A stretch of 64,000 nucleotides of DNA from Laburnicola sp. R22_1 (lineage: Eukaryota; Ascomycota; Dothideomycetes; Pleosporales; Didymosphaeriaceae), in assembly GCA_014281115.1 (NCBI GenBank), contig JACONQ010000005.1, forward strand, positions 1,240,001 through 1,304,000, in the 5' to 3' direction. Numbering within the stretch: position 1 is the stretch's first letter; every line of letters starts with the position of its first letter. The notes under the pieces were generated by a model, which saw only the letters and a list, made by a program, of their open reading frames with translations, had not been told where the DNA came from and made no database searches. Position numbers and translations under genes: made by a program. Positions 43,901-53,746 of the stretch are shown in pieces.

Positions 43901-44456
43901 CTACCGCGTCTGGGACGTAGTGCTATGCATGCACGACGGATCGACGTTCCTCTTCCAGGTTGCACTAGCTCTGCTCAAGCTCAACGAGAAGCAACTTCTC
44001 CAGTGCGATACCCCAGCTGAGATATACCACTATATCAATCATCAAATGACGAATCATGCGATCAGTATCGACGGCCTCATACAAGCGAGCGACGCGCTCA
44101 ACCGGGAGGTGAGGCGTAAAGACGTCGAAGAGCGACGTGCGCGTGCTGTTGCGCATGAACAGGAACTTATGCGACAACGCGAGGAAGCCCGTCAAGAGCG
44201 TACACGCAGGCGAGCCAGTAAAATCTCCGAGGAGTCGCGCGAGCACGAAGAAGTATCAGCCAACAAAGCGCCTTTCATCTCGGCTAGTTTGGATGCAGAG
44301 CTGTCGATGCAGACGAGCCCTATGCGAACGCCACTGTCCAGTGCGACACGACGAAGTGAGGAGGAGGAAGATGCCGACTTTCTGAACGAGAGCTTGGAGA
44401 GCCTGACAACTAGGACACCGCTGCCTATCGAGGAGGAAAGTTTATGGCGGGCTTGA
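40965..44456 (+). CDS. TBC-domain Rab GTPase-activating protein
   Basis: Intronless 1163-aa protein starting at MAAPETPTAVGLVRTSSQ. The first about 700 residues are mostly disordered, Ser/Thr/Pro-rich, with a coiled coil near 180-235 (LAQRDAQITALRRRAEERE). The TBC domain spans roughly 800-1020. It starts SGIPVAYRAKIW and contains the arginine finger IQADIRRTL (IxxDxxR) and the glutamine finger VGYCQGMN, so the catalytic pair is intact. FLSVFTDCLSAEALYRVWD is the conserved third block. A C-terminal coiled coil (DVEERRARAVAHEQELMRQR) follows. Such GAPs switch off Rab GTPases in vesicle traffic; the specific Rab is not readable. An in-frame start at 40593 is judged unlikely. Confidence 0.88.
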   Translation: MAAPETPTAVGLVRTSSQNSAASNGRRSGTTRVRPFKQRSNASLARTPSPAADDKSLTSFPSLSPTPDSSPVQSRVNGWFRSAVGAGDSTDKQAENIPRSSPDTIIAVPPPDLAKASTAPSTVRKVTKSTQQIVGSLVATSASTRDRSALFDDTPPESVKIPGNVHYASDQNIQDMVEQTGAVALVKQMAGDLAQRDAQITALRRRAEERERILRKMLQECEVSNMDIENRLRELEKSGIRDSNENGLTKARKRNSDSDLAGLHPDDPMDQRLARAMEDEIAEHPDALGFDSGNTVREVDSASLGSVSEVPRDTGRANWKSLFFSGTSRKSSRTPSIASMIDRDAESMSGQTRPRAASGAKPTRKPISTDLFVPPGAGAIPTLRRLQSQDHIHSDQSSRRPSGSIMNWTTKMFAGNSQAVRGADKANAVRGRKSIASDSVDRTPSIGSTKTMQSTKSSQTAAQNRGGRMLGPNGTIKSIAGESPKNGSINPSPQLPGRGLSNLGPVEMDMILPEESRPPTLVQHHNRFATSNEYLTDRFGFIYDQRRKKRQSEAAAALTKQKRGSIVESLGDRQSVLHTVGLAEDVGDTNAPQLSGNGSSSSPSRPESSSSEEPLAKVSTKTWADYLKLATHPTELLSHTPSAAPITTVNSAEVAISAPKLSQVVVAKRGSMPSVSANPEPSPSRSVSARGEFSVSSPSGATSPINPVPQADPVKALLEQLTELHDNLQKEKTVKWNDFLRKVRAERKRQGDAVNAGEGRGKGLEMPETHLTDGEIVGVAGLGNKGKVGRAKWQEFRRLVLSGIPVAYRAKIWTECSGASALRVPGYYEELFKNGVDNPTVVTQIQADIRRTLTDNIFFRKGPGVDKLEEVLIVYARRNPDVGYCQGMNLITACLLLIMPTAEDAFWILATMIENILPQNYYNQHLLTSRADQSVLREYVVELLPRLSNHLDVLEIELEALTFQWFLSVFTDCLSAEALYRVWDVVLCMHDGSTFLFQVALALLKLNEKQLLQCDTPAEIYHYINHQMTNHAISIDGLIQASDALNREVRRKDVEERRARAVAHEQELMRQREEARQERTRRRASKISEESREHEEVSANKAPFISASLDAELSMQTSPMRTPLSSATRRSEEEEDADFLNESLESLTTRTPLPIEEESLWRA

Positions 44457-45090
44457 AAGTTTCTTCATTTCCTTGGGCTTTTCTTTTGGTACACTGTTTC
44501 ATTGGCGGAAGGTCTTGCATTATGATACCCCAATCCAGATCACTCCTTTTTAGGGATTGCTTTCATTTTGTCAATTTTGCATTGGTGGCGTCGGACATGG
44601 CATATATATACCCCCAAAATGAGCTTGTTTGTCTTTCACAGTTGGGATAAAGGTGTGGAGGTTTCGATCGAGTAGCAACATTTACAGTTTATTACAATAT
44701 ATACTTAAACACTAGCTTTGCACCCATTTTAAGCAGGAGGGCTCTGGTGCTAACACTGCTCAGCAGATGGTCCAGTAGATAAGTGCAACGCAATAGCAAC
44801 GGAACGACGAGGCTTAAGAAGCCACGACGTTGAAAATAAACCAAGAGGTACGCAAAGCGAAACGCCCAACGCCATCCCAGAAACTCACGCCATATACACA
44901 TCTTCTCTTTCCAACCCTCCCTCATCACCACCTTGCCCCAACCCCTCACCACCGCACCGATCTCAATACATGCAACAATAACCCATGGGCCGTTCTCGAT
45001 AAAACCCCATTACAAACAAGCCCCGCAAACCACCGCACCTATCCGTGCCACCGCCCCTCCAGCCAATCAATCATCCCAACTCATCCCGCC
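44457..45090. other. Convergent intergenic region
   Basis: Spacer between the TBC gene and the interrupted minus-strand gene. Plus-strand frames starting at 44830 and 44933 are GC-rich shadows of low complexity. No feature called. Confidence 0.45.
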
Positions 45091-46107
45091 TCACCACTGT
45101 GTCCCTCTTCCAAACTCCAACCCTCCACCACCATACCCCCGGCTTTTCCTCACCGGCACATCGATAGGCTGCGTCGCCGGAAACGTCTCATACTCCCGCA
45201 GAAGGGAACCACGCTCTACATCCGGGTGTCGGAGCCAACGCGCGGTCTCGGAGGCTTCGCTGTCTACTTGGTCGGTTTGGGCGTCGCGGTTGCGCAGGCA
45301 GGTTGCTGTGCAGGAAGTGAGCGCGGTGGAGATTTTATGGAGGAGGTGAGTGAGGGAGGTGTAGAGGGTTTGGAACGGGGAGAGGAGGATGGATGTGAAG
45401 GTGGTGGGGGTGGAGTTGGGCTGGTCTTCTTCGGGGGAAGGATGGGGCGGGGTGGGAGGGGAGGTAGACGGGTTTGTGGAGGTGTCAAAGGTGGTATTGT
45501 GGGATGTGTTGGGTGGCGGCGATGTGGTGGATGAGATTGGCTGTGGTGCGTGTCTATGGTACACTGTTGGTGCGAACAGGGGCGTGGTTTCGTCGGGAGA
45601 TGCGCATTCGACATGGAGCCTGTTTGCGGTCCAGATCCTGGGCGGTAGGTAGCTGGTCTCCGGCGCGGGTGCCTTTCCTGGAGGCGGGAGGATAGGTTGC
45701 GGTGTCTTAAAAGGCTCTCAGTGCGGTGCTTTCAGTGGGGGTTCGAAGCGGTCTTTGGGCCATCGTTGTGGGGTCACATCGTTGTTTGCAGGCTCGCTCT
45801 TTTGGGGGTTTGACGGTTGTGATGCGGACTTGGAAGCTGACGCTGAGACCTCTGAAGTTGATGGACTTGATCAGCGTTGACAACGTACCGTAGCGAGTAC
45901 GGCCGCAAGTACGGCCGAGCCGTGCACAGATTGTATGTTGGCTAATTTCAAGGTTGAAAGCGCACTCTATACACCGTGCACGGCTCGGCCGTACTTGCGG
46001 CCGTACTCGCTACGGTACGTTGTCAACGCTGGACTTGATGCTAAGTAGGCTGATAGGATTCTGGACCCGGAGCCGGTTTCGAGGTCTTTAGGTGCTGGTG
46101 TTCTCAT
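45091..46107 (-). pseudogene. Pro/Ser/Thr-rich protein gene interrupted by a MITE and an in-frame stop
   Basis: From the ATG at 46107 the minus strand reads MRTPAPKDLETGSGSRILSA, 25 codons in all, up to a 160-bp inverted-repeat element. On the other side, after one 8-bp target copy, the frame resumes and runs to the stop at 45091. Removing the element plus one target copy (168 bp) gives 283 codons in a single frame, broken only by TGA at 45720-45718 (codon 74). Flanking codons are protein-like (PQRWPKDRFEPPLKAP before, EPFKTPQPILPPPGKAPAPE after). The middle is Thr/Ser/Pro low complexity; the last 70 residues are more ordered (RHPDVERGSLLREYETFPAT). No family is recognised. The inserted element itself introduces TAG in this frame. 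Confidence 0.7.
45864..46039. mobile_element. hAT-type MITE with 56-bp perfect inverted repeats
   Basis: Element 45872-46031 (160 bp) starts CAGCGTTGAC and ends GTCAACGCTG. The two arms, 45872-45927 and 45976-46031, are exact inverted copies over 56 bp, with a 48-bp unique centre. It is flanked by an 8-bp direct repeat GACTTGAT (45864-45871 and 46032-46039). An 8-bp target duplication and CAG-type ends are typical of hAT elements; with no coding capacity this is a non-autonomous MITE. Perfect arms imply recent activity or constraint. It interrupts a minus-strand coding frame. Confidence 0.92.
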
Positions 46108-46487
46108 GGCTTCGGTTATGTGCAGAGCGAATGAGTTGCTGGGAAAGCGTAGAATGAGGCGTCACAGGAAGGAGCGACGAATATAGTACAAGAGAAAAAC
46201 ACCTGTGAAGTTTTGAGGTAGCTGCGAGAGGTGCTACAGGAGGGAGCGACGAAGGAAGGTAGTGTTACGGAGAGGTTCTCGGGCTCTGTTCTGTTTCTTA
46301 TGAACCGCCATAGTGGAATCATATGGGCCCGTCTGCTAGGATTGTGCAGGTGGATCTGAGCGTGTTGCGCTCGGTACCATGATTGTGGTAGAAGAGACCG
46401 AAGAATTAGGAGACCTTGATGCGTGGGTAGGAACTGTGGACGAACCATGGATGGTGCATAGAATATAATTCAGCCCCGCTACGGATA

Positions 46488-46577
46488 CAGTACTAGGACA
46501 GAAGTTTGAGTACTATGTGTTCTCCTAGGATTGGCAATACCAAGGCCAACTGTACTCAAACTTTTGTCCTGTAGCTG
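46488..46577. mobile_element. 90-bp TA-flanked MITE (Tc1/mariner/Fot1-type)
   Basis: Element 46488-46577 has 26-bp terminal inverted repeats (left CAGTACTAGGACAGAAG..., right, inverted, CAGCTACAGGACAAAAG..., both ending in TTTGAGTAC) with about five mismatches and a 38-bp centre. It is flanked by TA on each side (46486-46487 and 46578-46579), the target of Tc1/mariner elements. No coding capacity. Arm divergence suggests an older insertion than the hAT MITE nearby. Confidence 0.68.
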
Positions 46578-46824
46578 TAGCAGAATCCAAATGTCAACGT
46601 CACTTGACATCGTATTGGGAATTTCACAACAATACCGTGCAGGTTCCCCAACTCTGTCACCGCCCGTGTTATTGCCATTGGGTATTCAGCAAAAGGGAGC
46701 AGCAGTAGCGAAAGGTTACTGGAAAAAAATACCCGAGAAGAAAACAAAAGCACGCATGAAGCAAAAAAAATACATTAACATCCGCACCGCACTCCATCCA
46801 AGAAGCAAAAATAATGATTAAAAA

Positions 46825-46920
46825 CTCCGATACCGAGAATCGAACTCGGGCCGCTCCGGCTCCCCAGAGATATGAACTCTTGATGAAAGCGGAGAATCCT
46901 AGCCACTAGACCATATCGGA
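46825..46920 (-). tRNA. tRNA-Glu (anticodon TTC) with 24-nt intron
   Basis: On the minus strand the acceptor arms are TCCGATA and TATCGGA. The D arm is GTCTAGTGGCTAGGAT, typical of eukaryotic tRNA-Glu. The anticodon stem CTCCG/CGGAG closes the loop CTTTCAC once an intron (46883-46860, 24 nt) is removed between positions 37 and 38, the canonical place. The T arm is CCGAG-TTCGATT-CTCGG. The discriminator base would be G at 46825. A plus-strand T-run for termination is not obvious. It lies among four small transposable elements. Confidence 0.93.
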
Positions 46921-47006
46921 TAATTCTCTGATTGGCTAGAGATGGGGTGAAGTGCAGAAATTTGGACTCTATATGCATGCACACAGCTTTGGAATAGGCA
47001 CGGAGG

Positions 47007-47150
47007 CTTTCCAGCACAGTTGTCAACAATCAAGCGATCTTCAGATTGATCGCCCAACTAAGCGCCAAAAGACCATAGAGAGGTCCGTGTTAGACCTGAT
47101 CCAGTAATCAATCTGCCTATCGCTTGATTGTTGACAACTCTGCTTTCCAG
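47007..47150. mobile_element. Second hAT-type MITE
   Basis: Element 47015-47142 (128 bp) starts CACAGTTGTCAACAATCAAG and its other end, inverted, reads CAGAGTTGTCAACAATCAAG. The match extends about 36 bp with four mismatches. It is flanked by an 8-bp direct repeat CTTTCCAG (47007-47014 and 47143-47150). It shares the GTTGTCAAC core with the MITE at 45872-46031 but is otherwise different, so the two are related or share a transposase. No coding capacity. Confidence 0.85.
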
Positions 47151-47238
47151 TACGCGGAGGAAGGAGCTGACTGTATTCAGTGGGCTGGACGTGCGCCAGT
47201 TAGTGCCCCTCGCTTAGGAGGATACTACTCCGACCATT

Positions 47239-47407
47239 GTTATTAGTCATAGTTTTTTTGTTTGCGACTAAGAGGTTTTTAATAAAAAGATTACAATAAT
47301 AGCAGTTATCCCGCCTACTGTTGTGGACAGAAAAGCGTTTCAAGGTGTTGACAAAAAGGGTTAGCGCATAAGCTCGCTAAGCGAGCTTGGCGCGTTATTA
47401 GTCATAG
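47239..47407 (-). mobile_element. SINE-like / truncated LINE element, copy B
   Basis: Element 47253-47393 (141 bp) lies on the minus strand. Its 3' end is CTTAGTCGCAAACAAAAAAA and it is flanked by a 14-bp direct repeat GTTATTAGTCATAG (47239-47252 and 47394-47407). The body matches copy A at 30292-30406. Its 5' part, missing in copy A, contains a perfect hairpin (47370-47388, arms AAGCTCGCT/AGCGAGCTT). No B-box-like promoter was recognised, so it may be the tail of a LINE rather than a true SINE. Confidence 0.78.
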
Positions 47408-48952
47408 TAAGGAATGCATGTACGTCGGCCTCTTGTAGAAGCTCAGTGCACTCTACTAGGGAGAAGAAAGTGTACTTGTTCTTAATCTATCTTGAAAAGG
47501 AAGTAAATTGATGTTATTCAAAATTTCTCTCGTGAAGAGTTAGGAATTCTTACACCTGCTTAATATGTTTTGAGCCATGGTTCAGCAGTGCTGGAAGCGC
47601 GGACGCGAACCACAACTAAGCTTTTATTTCAGCACTACGCAATACCCTTAATCGCATTAATTTTAGTGTGAGTCAGTTAGCAATAACGAAAAATTGGGAA
47701 GCGTGTGCTGGCCTGCTTTATCCATGTACCTTCTATTCGATAGCACATGCATGTGCACTATTAGGTCTATCCATTTCTAACCAGTTGTCGATTACTGACA
47801 GCCGCGAAATCGGAAAAATATGCCGAGATAGTCATAAGAGGTGAATAATAAAGAGAAACATAAACGGCGAGATAACGAAACGTAAGAGTGACGAAAGTAC
47901 AGCAGGGACTGCACTTGTTCAGATTGGTAAAGTTGATGAGAAGCTCGGTGATGGGTATTTTTTATCGTGTAGAGTCAAGTAAATAAGTCCGTACAAACTA
48001 GTCCTTTTTCTCAATAATTTATTGCCCCCAACTACACCCCCAAGGCATATAGAACACTTTTCAAGTCATACACATCGCGCACCGTACAATTCAGATTGCT
48101 GGCCGAGTCGCCTTCTCGGACGGGACTCAATCCTTTCTCTCATGGATGAATGTCTCCACTAATGTCTGAAGACCCGCCCGTGTTGGCGGCAAAGATTATT
48201 AGTGTATGCCCACAAGCAATGAGGTGTCGCAGTGCTGAGTCTCATGTGCTGATCGAAGCAAAATGAGGCAAGTGCGGCGAGATCACCATGCATGGAGTGC
48301 AAGGGTCCTACCACATATGATCGTCGATGTGCAGATCTTAAGAGTCCGATTTATTGTAAGGCTGCCAGGAGGTAAGATCTGATACAGCCCTACGCACCGA
48401 CACCTACTCCGTCGGCTGAGGACAATCGCCTAATCGACACCGCATGCAACGATGATTGCCTTTGTACAGGTATAGGCAGATACCCGATGATGTACGCCTT
48501 GCAGGTGGCGAGACGGACATAGCTGGTCGCATACGCGCAGGTGCAACTCCGAGATGGTAAGACAATGGAAGGCGCCGTATTGGGATGCGCATTGCTCTTG
48601 ATCCCTCATCAGGATGTGAGAAGGGAATCTCCAAGTTTGGTCTGTATAAACTGGGCTGTTATCCTGATCCATGTCACACTGAGGTCAGGCTCAACACGGT
48701 GTTCTTGTGATGGTCGCGATCGCCACAGTTGTGGCGATGAGCGGAGGCGACAAGCGCGGCTGTGAATCCAACTGGATCTGTTCCACGCACCGCCACGCCA
48801 CCGTCTGCGTTTGGCCAAGACACGCTCTTGCTGATCTTGCCCGGAAACAGCAAGGAGCGGCGCGCCGCAGATGCGCAATCAGGATATTTATCAACACCAG
48901 GAGCCACGTCCGCTTCGCTCCCAACGCACTGCAGCCCGACTCGCCCGTCGAC
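47408..48952. other. Intergenic region upstream of the MAPKKK
   Basis: About 1.5 kb without a supported gene. The MAPKKK frame is open upstream to 48707, but that segment is not protein-like, and minus-strand frames at 48404-49705 are shadows. It presumably contains the promoter and leader. Confidence 0.45.
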
Positions 48953-51900
48953 ATGAGCAAGCCCGTGGTGGTGAACGCGCCGCTGGCCACCGACTCGTCC
49001 GGCTCCTCTGGCGACGAGGGCGCGCGGGAAAAGCTCGGCTCGCTCGACGAGGAAGGCCAGTATGAGTTCGCCCCGCCCGTGGCCACGTCTCTCGACAATG
49101 TGAATGTCGCGCCGCTCACTGCTGGGCCGGGCTACAGCTACAGCGGCCCTCGTCCGCGCGGCCTGGCCACGCCCGGTGAACACCCGCCGCCGCTGCAGAC
49201 CAACGGCATGGCCAGCTCCAAGCACGGCCGCCCGCCTGCTGTCCGGACGCCCAGCAACGCCTACACGCCCTCGCAGGCGCGCAGACCGCAGCAGTTCTCG
49301 CTGAACAGCACGACGAGCAACCACCGGACCCGCACCTCCTCTGCGAACCGCTCCCGCCGCAACCCCAACGCCGAGTACCGCGCCCAGGAGAAGGCCTACG
49401 TGCAGCGCATACGGCAAGAGAACGAACAGGAGGACTTGTACGAAGTACGCACCCCCAGCCTCGGCTACAGCACAGACACAGAGTCGGACGACGAGTCGCC
49501 GTCCACGGCCGAGTACGCCGACAATGACCCCTACGACCAGGAGACGCTCCTGTACTATGGCAACGATGACATGCAGCCGTCGGTGGAAGAGCTCAAGATC
49601 CCCGCCAACCGGGAGCGGCTGGAATGGCACTCGATGCTGGCGAACGTGCTGACGGGGGACGTGGTCAAGCAGGAGAAGAAGAGGCTGATTGGGAGCACCG
49701 AGCATCAGGCCGATAGCACCCTCAAGGCCGAGATCTGGATGGGTGTGCGCGCCAAGGTCTGCGGGCGGACACTACAGGCGCAGAGACGCCTCGTCGACGA
49801 CAAGCGAGCGAACATCAGGAACGACCTGGAGAGCATCATCACTTTCGAGGTCCAGGGCGCTGCAGAGGCCGGCCAGACACCGGCCGCACAGGTCGCCGAG
49901 GTGGTCAAGAAGATTGAGCTGATCGAGAGCCTCTTCCCCACAAGGCAGACACTGGAGCAGGCGTACCCCAGGGCTGCTTCCCAACCGTACAAGGCCGCAT
50001 GTGATGCCGTGTTCGCCTGGAACAACACTACCCAGCTTATCAACACCGAGATGTCCATTTTGCAGAAATGGGTCGGCAACGACGAGCTAGACTTTTCGAA
50101 ACCACGAGCGCGAACCTCGCAACATCACCACCTGACCGACGAGTCTTCCTTTATCGACCGCATACTGAAGGAGGATGGCCTCAAGTCGCTACAGGGTGAC
50201 GCAAGCCTCTTGGTTGCTTTGGAGAGGGTCATCTACAAAGCCAAAGCTACCTTGATCGCAAATGCCGACGGCTTCGCTGAACGGCACTTGCCGCCGTACA
50301 TTGAGGAATTGCTCACACTTATCAATTTCCCATCTCGCCTACTCCAGGAAATCATCCGCGTTCGGCTTTCGTATGCGAAGAAGATCAAAGATCCTTCGCA
50401 ACAGGGCCTCATGATGGCCGAACAAATGATTTCGCAGTTTCAAATCTTGCTGACCCTCGCTGGAAAGATCAAAGATAGTTATATCATCATCTCACGCCCG
50501 GAACCTGGATGGGATCTGCCGCCATGCATCGAAGAGAACTTTGATGTTGTCGTTCTAGACGCGCTGAAGTTCTACTTCAAGATGCTGAATTCGAAACTGT
50601 CAGCCAACAAGAATACATTCAAGGAAGCGGAAATTCTGGAACAGGAGTGGGAATTCTCCAACAAGCTGGGCAGACAGCTCGAAGGGGGTGACGTGGAGAC
50701 GGCAGAACAGTTTAGCTCGTTAACATCCAAGTCTCTTTCTCGTCTGACAGCGCATTTCGAAAGAGAGCTGCAGCGCAGGCCAGACGAACTTACTGGCTTT
50801 GAAATGGAGAAGCGATACAAGCAAATCTTGGACTCCGTTCGAGTCCGCCAACGGAAGCTGTTCCGTTTCTCCAGGATCCTTACCCAGCGATTTGAGAACT
50901 GCACCGAGTACAACATCAACCACATTGATTTGGACCAAGATCAGCTCAACGACCTATACGAGTCTCTCATTGTGTCGGGACATTTACTGGTGGAAACATC
51001 TGGTGGCGACAACACGGGTATCTTCATTATTGCTTCCCCTGCTTTACTGCATCGACCAAAGGACATTCAGTCACTCCTTACTACGTGTTACCACGCGGAA
51101 GAAAACCCAGAGGATCCTTCAAATCCATATGTGCTGATCATCCGACCCGACGAGCCTCTGTTTTGGACTGGCAAGACGATGAACGCAGACATTCGAGCAC
51201 CACATCTCGATGTGAAGCCTGGCAGGCTGAGACTAGTTGCAGATGGCTCACAGCAACGCCTTGCTAGCGCTAACGCATCCTTCCTGCATTCCATCGGCAC
51301 GGATCTGAATACTTTGATCGATCAAAGGGCCAACCTTCCTCGCGTCAACCAAGAGTTGCAGAAGATCAAGAAAACTGCATTTAAACTTTCCAACACTATT
51401 ATGGATAGTGTTGAGATTGTGAGAAAACAGACAGCCGGTCTCGACTGCCAGGACTTGATTCAAACGTGTTTCGCTTTTGCTACCGAGTTCGGACAGCGTT
51501 CCTTGCTATACATGGATTACAACCGACGAGCTATGAACAACATCAAACTCACAAGACTCGCCTTGGATTGGGTTAGCTTCATTTGCGATGATTGCGTGGC
51601 TTCGGATCGCAAAACCTTCCGTTGGGCTGTCGTTGCCCTCGAATTCGCCATGATGATGACCAGGGGACAGAACATACTGTCGATCAGTGATGAGGAGTAT
51701 TCGAAACTGCGATTAAAAGTGGCCGGATGTATGTCAGTACTCATCTCGCATTTTGACATCATGGGCGCCAGGTCTACAATTGCTGCTCAGGCAGAGCGAC
51801 AACGGCAGAATGCACTTGCTGGCAAGTCTCTATGGGATTCAAAGAGCACGAAGGATGACGAAGAATCCATACAGATGACCCAAGAGCGATGGATGCAAAT

Positions 51901-53012
51901 GCTAGAGGAGATCGACATGGTTCGAAAAGAAAAGGAAGCTGAACGCCAGGCCCTTGGAAGAGTGCTCGAAGATTCAAACGAGGCCGACCGAGCGCTTACG
52001 AATCTGTCCTCTTCAGCCACGAATGTCACCGTGCGATGGCAACAAGGACAATTCGTGGGCGGTGGCACGTTTGGATCTGTTTACGCTGCGATGAACCTTG
52101 ACTCCGGACACTTCATGGCCGTGAAAGAGATTCGTCTTCAAGATCCTCAACTTATCCCCACCATTGTCGCCCAGATCAAAGATGAGATGGGCGTGCTTCA
52201 AGTATTGGATCATCCGAACATTGTGTCATACTACGGCATCGAGCCGCATCGCGACAAGGTGTATATCTTCATGGAATACTGCTCTGGTGGCTCGCTCGCG
52301 GGGTTGCTAGAGCACGGTAGGATAGAAGACGAGACGGTTATCCAAGTCTACGCTTTGCAAATGTTGGAGGGCCTTGCCTACCTCCATGACTCTGGCGTCG
52401 TGCATCGCGACGTCAAGCCTGAAAGTAAGTACAAAATATGCGATGCAAAGGTGGGGCTAACGCGACGTAGACATCTTGTTGGACCACAATGGTGTCATCA
52501 AATTCGTGGATTTTGGAGCAGCCAAGGTCATCGCAAGACAAGGTCGTACGTTGGCTGCCGAGCATGCGGCCACTCGGCAAGGTCGTCAGTCATCAATGAC
52601 TGGAACGCCGATGTACATGTCGCCGGAAGTCATTCGAGGCACCAATTTAGGCCGTCACGGAGCGGTCGATGTCTGGTCACTTGGCTGTGTCATCCTAGAG
52701 ATGGCCACTGGGCGACGACCCTGGGCAAACATGGATAACGAATGGGCTATCATGTATCACATCGCTCAAGGGGATCCACCTCAATTGCCCTCCTCGGATC
52801 AACTCAGCGTGGCAGGCATCGACTTTCTGAAACGATGCTTCGAACGCGACCCCTCGCAACGCGCATCCGCCGTGGAACTACTACAGCACGATTGGATCAT
52901 GAGTCTCCGAGCGCAGTTGTCGCTAGAGCCGCAAACGCCTAGCAGCGAGACTTCGAGCTCTGGCCCAGGTAGTGCTATGACCTCACGCCAAAATTCCGGG
53001 CTTTATGGTTAA
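48953..53012 (+). CDS. SSK2: MAP kinase kinase kinase of the HOG stress pathway
   Basis: Two exons (48953-52424, 52471-53012) with a 46-nt intron between VVHRDVKPE and NILLDHNG give 1337 aa, the normal size for Ssk2/SskB/Wis4 kinases. The N-terminal about 240 residues are disordered. A long helical regulatory region follows (about 240-1020), where response-regulator Ssk1 binds in relatives. The kinase domain begins near 1025: glycine loop VGGGTFGSVY, lysine in MAVKEIRL, HRDVKPEN, DFG in VDFGAAK, and the TGTPMYMSPEV activation segment are all intact. It should phosphorylate the Pbs2-type MAPKK in osmotic and oxidative stress. The start MSKPVVVNAP is preferred over upstream in-frame Met codons at 48707. 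Confidence 0.9.
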
Positions 53013-53746
53013 GCCAACATCTACTCGACGATATACACGGAACTGCAGGCTGACGCGTTTTGATTTTCTTTAGATACCCGCCGTTTCTCCTCCTCTAGTC
53101 CCACATAGCCGCTCAGCCCCGTCTCCTAACTCTCGTCATCTTACCGTCCGCGCTTCTCTTTCCTATTCTATTTCCGACGCTTAAGATTGATATCTACTTT
53201 ACCGTTTCTACATGCCTTATAGCGCATATTGCGGTTGGTCACGTTGGCCTGCGTACCATACCGCGTTGCTATTGCTCTGGGATGAGCGAGGGGCGTTTTG
53301 CATTAGCGATGGAGTTCCTCGTTTGGCCTACTATCGAAAGTGGAAGCGATTTTTGCAAAGGCCAATCTTGTAGTACATAATATTCTCTGCCTAGCCTAGC
53401 TAGGCGGGTCCATAGCAACAATTCGGCTCCTTTATTAGGAGCATGTATATGCCCATGTCATGCTCGCAATCGATAAAAAGTTGCCAGTGTCTACTGTACC
53501 AGAGTATCTGGGTAGGCTTTTCGGCTATAGGTACATGATAAACTGTCGACGGCACAGCTATCATTACTCAAGCATCACGTACCATTCTAGCAGCATTTGT
53601 AGTACTTGTTCAGCCCAGGCGGCGTATAGTTGGGTTCGACGTCAGAGCGCGGAGGTCCGATCACGTGCCAGGACATCGGTGACTGTTCGGGCGCAAGTTT
53701 CGCCGACTCCTTCGACGCATACAACCTTTTCCTGAGTACCCCGCCA
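53013..53746. other. Intergenic region between MAPKKK and HisRS
   Basis: Contains the MAPKKK 3' UTR (pyrimidine-rich near 53080-53160) and the HisRS promoter. An in-frame Met at 53630 upstream of the HisRS start exists but the extra residues are unlike a presequence. Confidence 0.45.

Noticed and set aside
48674..49705. 343-aa minus-strand frame at the MAPKKK 5' end
   Set aside because: Antisense to the disordered N-terminus of the kinase; composition is that of a GC shadow.
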